NCBI GenBank assembly: GCA_029531795.1
Contig: JAPEIS010000010.1
Coordinates: 806,001-870,000, forward strand
DNA: 64,000 bases
Direction: 5' to 3'
Source: Sclerotinia nivalis
Taxonomy: Eukaryota > Ascomycota > Leotiomycetes > Helotiales > Sclerotiniaceae
The notes under the pieces are model-generated. The model was not told the origin of the DNA. It made no database searches and saw nothing but the letters and a program-made list of their open reading frames with translations. A program made the position numbers and the translations under genes. Below, piece after piece: positions 61,338 through 64,000 of this stretch; position 1 is the stretch's first letter; every line of letters begins with the position of its first letter.

Positions 61338-61817
61338 TACAAATTCTTTTCCGACGAAATTCTTTCCGGTATCGTGAATTAGGTAATCTGGAAATCCAAC
61401 GTAGATATCAATCCAGTATTCTCTGAAAGTATTTCAGATTGCAATTACTGAAATATTAAATAGAAATCGTACAGCTTAGAAACGTATTACTTGATCGATA
61501 ATATATAGAACTGATTTTTCGTCTAGATATATAACATCGATATAAATTGTAAAATTAAATTCGATATTATTATATAAAGTAAATTTGAATCATCCTGGAG
61601 ATCTATTATGTTTTTAACAGAAATGATAAAATTTATTGAGCTTATGAAGTTCTTTTTCAGTGTATTCATTATAGCCAATACATTTCAAGATATTACAGAG
61701 TTTTTCTATAGAAGGATAACCAAATCGATAATATAATCTTCGAAGTTCTATATCAATGAGGTAAAAGAATAGAATAGAGGGGTATACTTCTATTAGATTG
61801 AGGAAAATGATAATATT

Positions 61818-62147
61818 CTATAAAAGAAATGTATAATCGAATTTTTTAATTATAGAACAGATTTTGTTTCCTTTGGAATCTACAATAGTATTGTTAAGAT
61901 TATCAAAAACTATTTGTAAACGATTTATATTTATCAATGATAAAAGGAATAGAGTATAGATATCTACAATATAAAAGATAATACTTCTAATAGATATATC
62001 AAGTATTACAGTTCTCTTTGATTTAGTATTACCAATTCCGAAGACGAAATTAATATCAGGGTTAGGGTTTGATACAATTATAATATCGATAAGTTTCCGC
62101 AAAGTCTCAACTTGATGAAGATCAGTAGTTGATTTAACAATAACTCC
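61818..62147 (-). pseudogene. Copia protease region, minus-strand copy
   Basis: Reads LRKLIDIIIVSNPNPDINFV, then FGIGNTKSKRTVILDIS, closely matching 50860-51150 on the plus strand. The protease DSGA motif is altered (VKSTT). Its upstream half is missing because the copy breaks at 62147. Confidence 0.7.
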
Positions 62148-62506
62148 TATCACAAGATAGTACGATCACGGAGCACGTTGAAGAGATCGGGGAGAAGATG
62201 ATTATAGTGAAGTGATAGAGTTAAGTGTGTATTGAATAAGAATTGTGTTGATTGATCTGCCTTCGATCTTAAGGATTGTGGGTGGTATATATAGACTTAA
62301 TGGAAGTTATCTAGTTAACGAAAAGCATCAATTAGGTTAGGCTTCGATCTATATGATATCAAAAAAGAGTTGACGATCGTAAAGATCGATAGGATTTAAA
62401 AGGATCTAATAATTAATGTGAAATGAAGGGTATAATGATTATAGAATATAAAGTGATCGTAGATTACCAATTATATGAATCAGATATTATATGATTATCT
62501 GTGATA
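62148..62506 (+). repeat. LTR-like sequence related to 43120-43518, inverted
   Basis: Starts TATCACAAGATAGTACGATCAC and ends ATGATTATCTGTGATA, the reverse-complement arrangement of the LTR at 43120-43518. It cuts off the minus-strand copia copy. Flanking 5-mers (ACTCC and TATTC) do not match, so it is likely one end of a larger element running right. Confidence 0.5.
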
Positions 62507-63666
62507 TATTCTTTAGATCGAGAATCGGTTTGTAACAACAAGGAAAGATTGTAAAGAGTAGTGGTTGATCAAATATGGAGTATAAGTTTTGATACTGTAT
62601 GAGTATCGATTTCGAACGATTCCGATTGAACTTGGTGGTGTAGTTCAATTTAATCGATTAATTGATTATATTGACCAAATTGATCAAATTGACCATTTCG
62701 CGATTACGTTGATAAGGTTGATCTACTGATTATACTGATCATTCCGAATATTGATTATTTAGATAAAATTGATCGTTTTAATTGTATTGACCAATTGATG
62801 TAAAGAAATGAATGTAAGTTGTGATGTATTAATTGATTTGATTGATATAATCGGTTTTGATTAGTGGTAACGAACTAGTTGGTGTAATATATATATACGA
62901 TCAAATTTTATTGATTTTGTATAGTATTAAAGTGGTGTTTTGTTTGTATAAATATAATACAATAGATGGTTTGTGATTAATATAATCGAATTAACCAAAC
63001 AATACAACGAAGTTTCGAAGAGCCCGATGAGATTCGAAAAAGAAAAGTATGATCGAAAAGATCTGAAATATGAGTTATCTTACCCTTTACTTTGTAGCTT
63101 AATTATCTTGATGGTTATTAAGGTGATATTTTTGAGGTGATCTATATCTTAATGATTGTCGTGTAAAAATGAACTAAGGAGGATCTCGATTATATACAAA
63201 TTCGACGAAATCTGTTTGTATGTTTATACGATCGGTTAGTAGGTGGATTATATTTCGTAGTTAATATTATATAGAATACTAATTGTGCCAAAATGGATAG
63301 AGGAGGCCTTCGATCGTATATTGATTTGATAAAATTCGTTTGTAGATGTATACGATCGGTTTTCTGTTTAGTTTTGAGTGATATTACTTTTATACTGAGG
63401 ATCGAAGAGAGGAGAGATATCGAAAATAAAAATAAAAAATAGTAAGAAGAGTCGATAATGAATTAAATAGCTTTTGTTTCATTATAGGTTTTTGAATAGG
63501 AGGATATTGTAATAATAATTACAAATTAGCTAATAATATGTATATGTGCAAGCAAATTTCACCAATTTAGTATAGTATTATAATAGTATTAAACTCGAAA
63601 ATATATAATACAGTAAATAGTTTGTGATTATTTTTATTCAATCTTTGTGATCCTATTGTTAATATC
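62507..63666. other. AT-rich non-coding repeat sequence
   Basis: No coding frame. It holds diverged direct repeats: one pair near 63180-63237 and 63305-63362 sharing TATACGATCGGTT, another near 62910-62990 and 63565-63640 sharing TATAGTATTA and GGTTTGTGATTA-like parts. This may be leader of the LTR element on the left or an LTR of the copia element on the right. Confidence 0.45.
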
Positions 63667-63999
63667 CTATAAGTTCAGGAGAGAACGAAAATGTTCGAAC
63701 TTTTGTTGTATAAGATTCTTGGTAAGTTTATCGGTTGTTATATCGGTAGTTGGAAGGTAGATTATATAAAAGTTTCCTTTTGAATATTCCTATTGCAATT
63801 ATATATTCTGTATATCGATATGCTTGAACTTTGTAATGATTCGCTTGTTCTCATCAATCACTAATCTAATTGCTTGTTGGTTATTATAGAATATTGATAT
63901 GGGTTCTTTTATTGCAAGATCGATTTCTTTTAGAAAGTGTAAAGTTGTTATAGTTTCTTTTGATGTACATTCGATACCGAATAATTCAGCTTCAATAGT
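63667..63999 (-). pseudogene. Third copia element, RNase H/pol C-terminus
   Basis: Minus-strand frame of 111 codons to a TAG at 63667, with two internal stops. Reads TIEAELFGIECTSKETI, FYNNQQAIRLVIDE and KFKHIDIQN, ending in LPTTDITTDKLTKNL: the SSTEAEY, DNQ.AI.L, KHIDI and T.DMLTK landmarks of copia RNase H. Sequence differs clearly from the other two copia copies, so this is another family. It runs off the right edge. Confidence 0.75.
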
Positions 64000-64000
64000 T

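Larger units (their letters stand above)
56985..62147 (-). mobile_element. Second copia copy, minus strand, broken and twice invaded
   Basis: Same family as 47969-54415, in opposite orientation. Order from high to low coordinates: protease (62147-61818), integrase (interrupted by the mariner element 60014-61337), RT (59178-58912), RNase H (interrupted by the solo LTR 57509-57743), 3' LTR (57227-56985). The 5' part is cut at 62148 by another LTR-type sequence; its 5' LTR is not in the window. Confidence 0.82.

Noticed and set aside
43120..62506. Pairing the two TGTCAC/GTGATA-type LTRs as ends of a single element
   Set aside because: They are in opposite orientation and their flanking 5-mers do not match.
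1..64000. CRISPR arrays, bacterial operons, rRNA genes
   Set aside because: No spaced identical repeats; spliced genes and RIP show a fungal nuclear context; no 5S, 18S or 28S segment recognised.

Overview
This window looks like nuclear DNA of a filamentous ascomycete, probably a leotiomycete of the Botrytis/Sclerotinia type. Genes carry short GT-AG introns of about 46-230 nt. The protein families are fungal (Zn2Cys6 regulator, Ecl1, HET-like, SurE phosphatase). The right third is a very AT-rich block of repeats mutated almost only by transitions, the mark of repeat-induced point mutation (RIP). The genus is an inference; no rRNA or marker gene is present.

Left arm, 0.6-13.9 kb, gene-dense. 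Three genes form a compact unit: a nitrilase (634-1723, minus), a 12-helix-type MFS transporter (2171-3926, plus, divergent from the nitrilase) and a Zn2Cys6 transcription factor (3984-6185, minus, convergent with the transporter, 57 bp apart). A CGG-N10-CCG palindrome lies in the nitrilase/transporter promoter, so a regulator-controlled nitrile use or detoxification module is plausible. Next come a secreted SurE-type phosphatase (6987-7987), an intron-bearing tRNA-Cys(GCA) (9157-9240), and a 916-residue membrane protein with a HET-like domain rebuilt from four exons (10682-13919). For every multi-exon gene I chose splice sites by eye; in each case the summed exons keep frame.

Middle, 13.9-42.6 kb, gene-poor but not RIP-degraded. 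Over about 28 kb I can support only an Ecl1-type zinc protein (26197-26667), a possible two-exon small protein (29050-29331), a TPX2-like basic protein (37614-39845) and a UMP-CMP/adenylate-type kinase (41861-42601). The last two diverge from a shared region holding about 300 bp of degenerate 7-mer repeats. Roughly 12 kb (13.9-26.2 kb) and 8 kb (29.3-37.6 kb) contain no gene I can defend.

Right arm, 42.9-64 kb, a nest of dead transposons. A Ty3/gypsy chromovirus on the minus strand is split by a complete Ty1/copia element (47969-54415; two 242-bp LTRs, target duplication ATAAT). A second copia copy of the same family lies on the minus strand (56985-62147). It is itself interrupted by a solo LTR (57509-57743, duplication CATAT) and by a Tc1/mariner element (60014-61337, duplication TA). 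It is broken at 62148 by another LTR-type sequence, beyond which the end of a third, different copia element begins. All coding regions there carry many stops.
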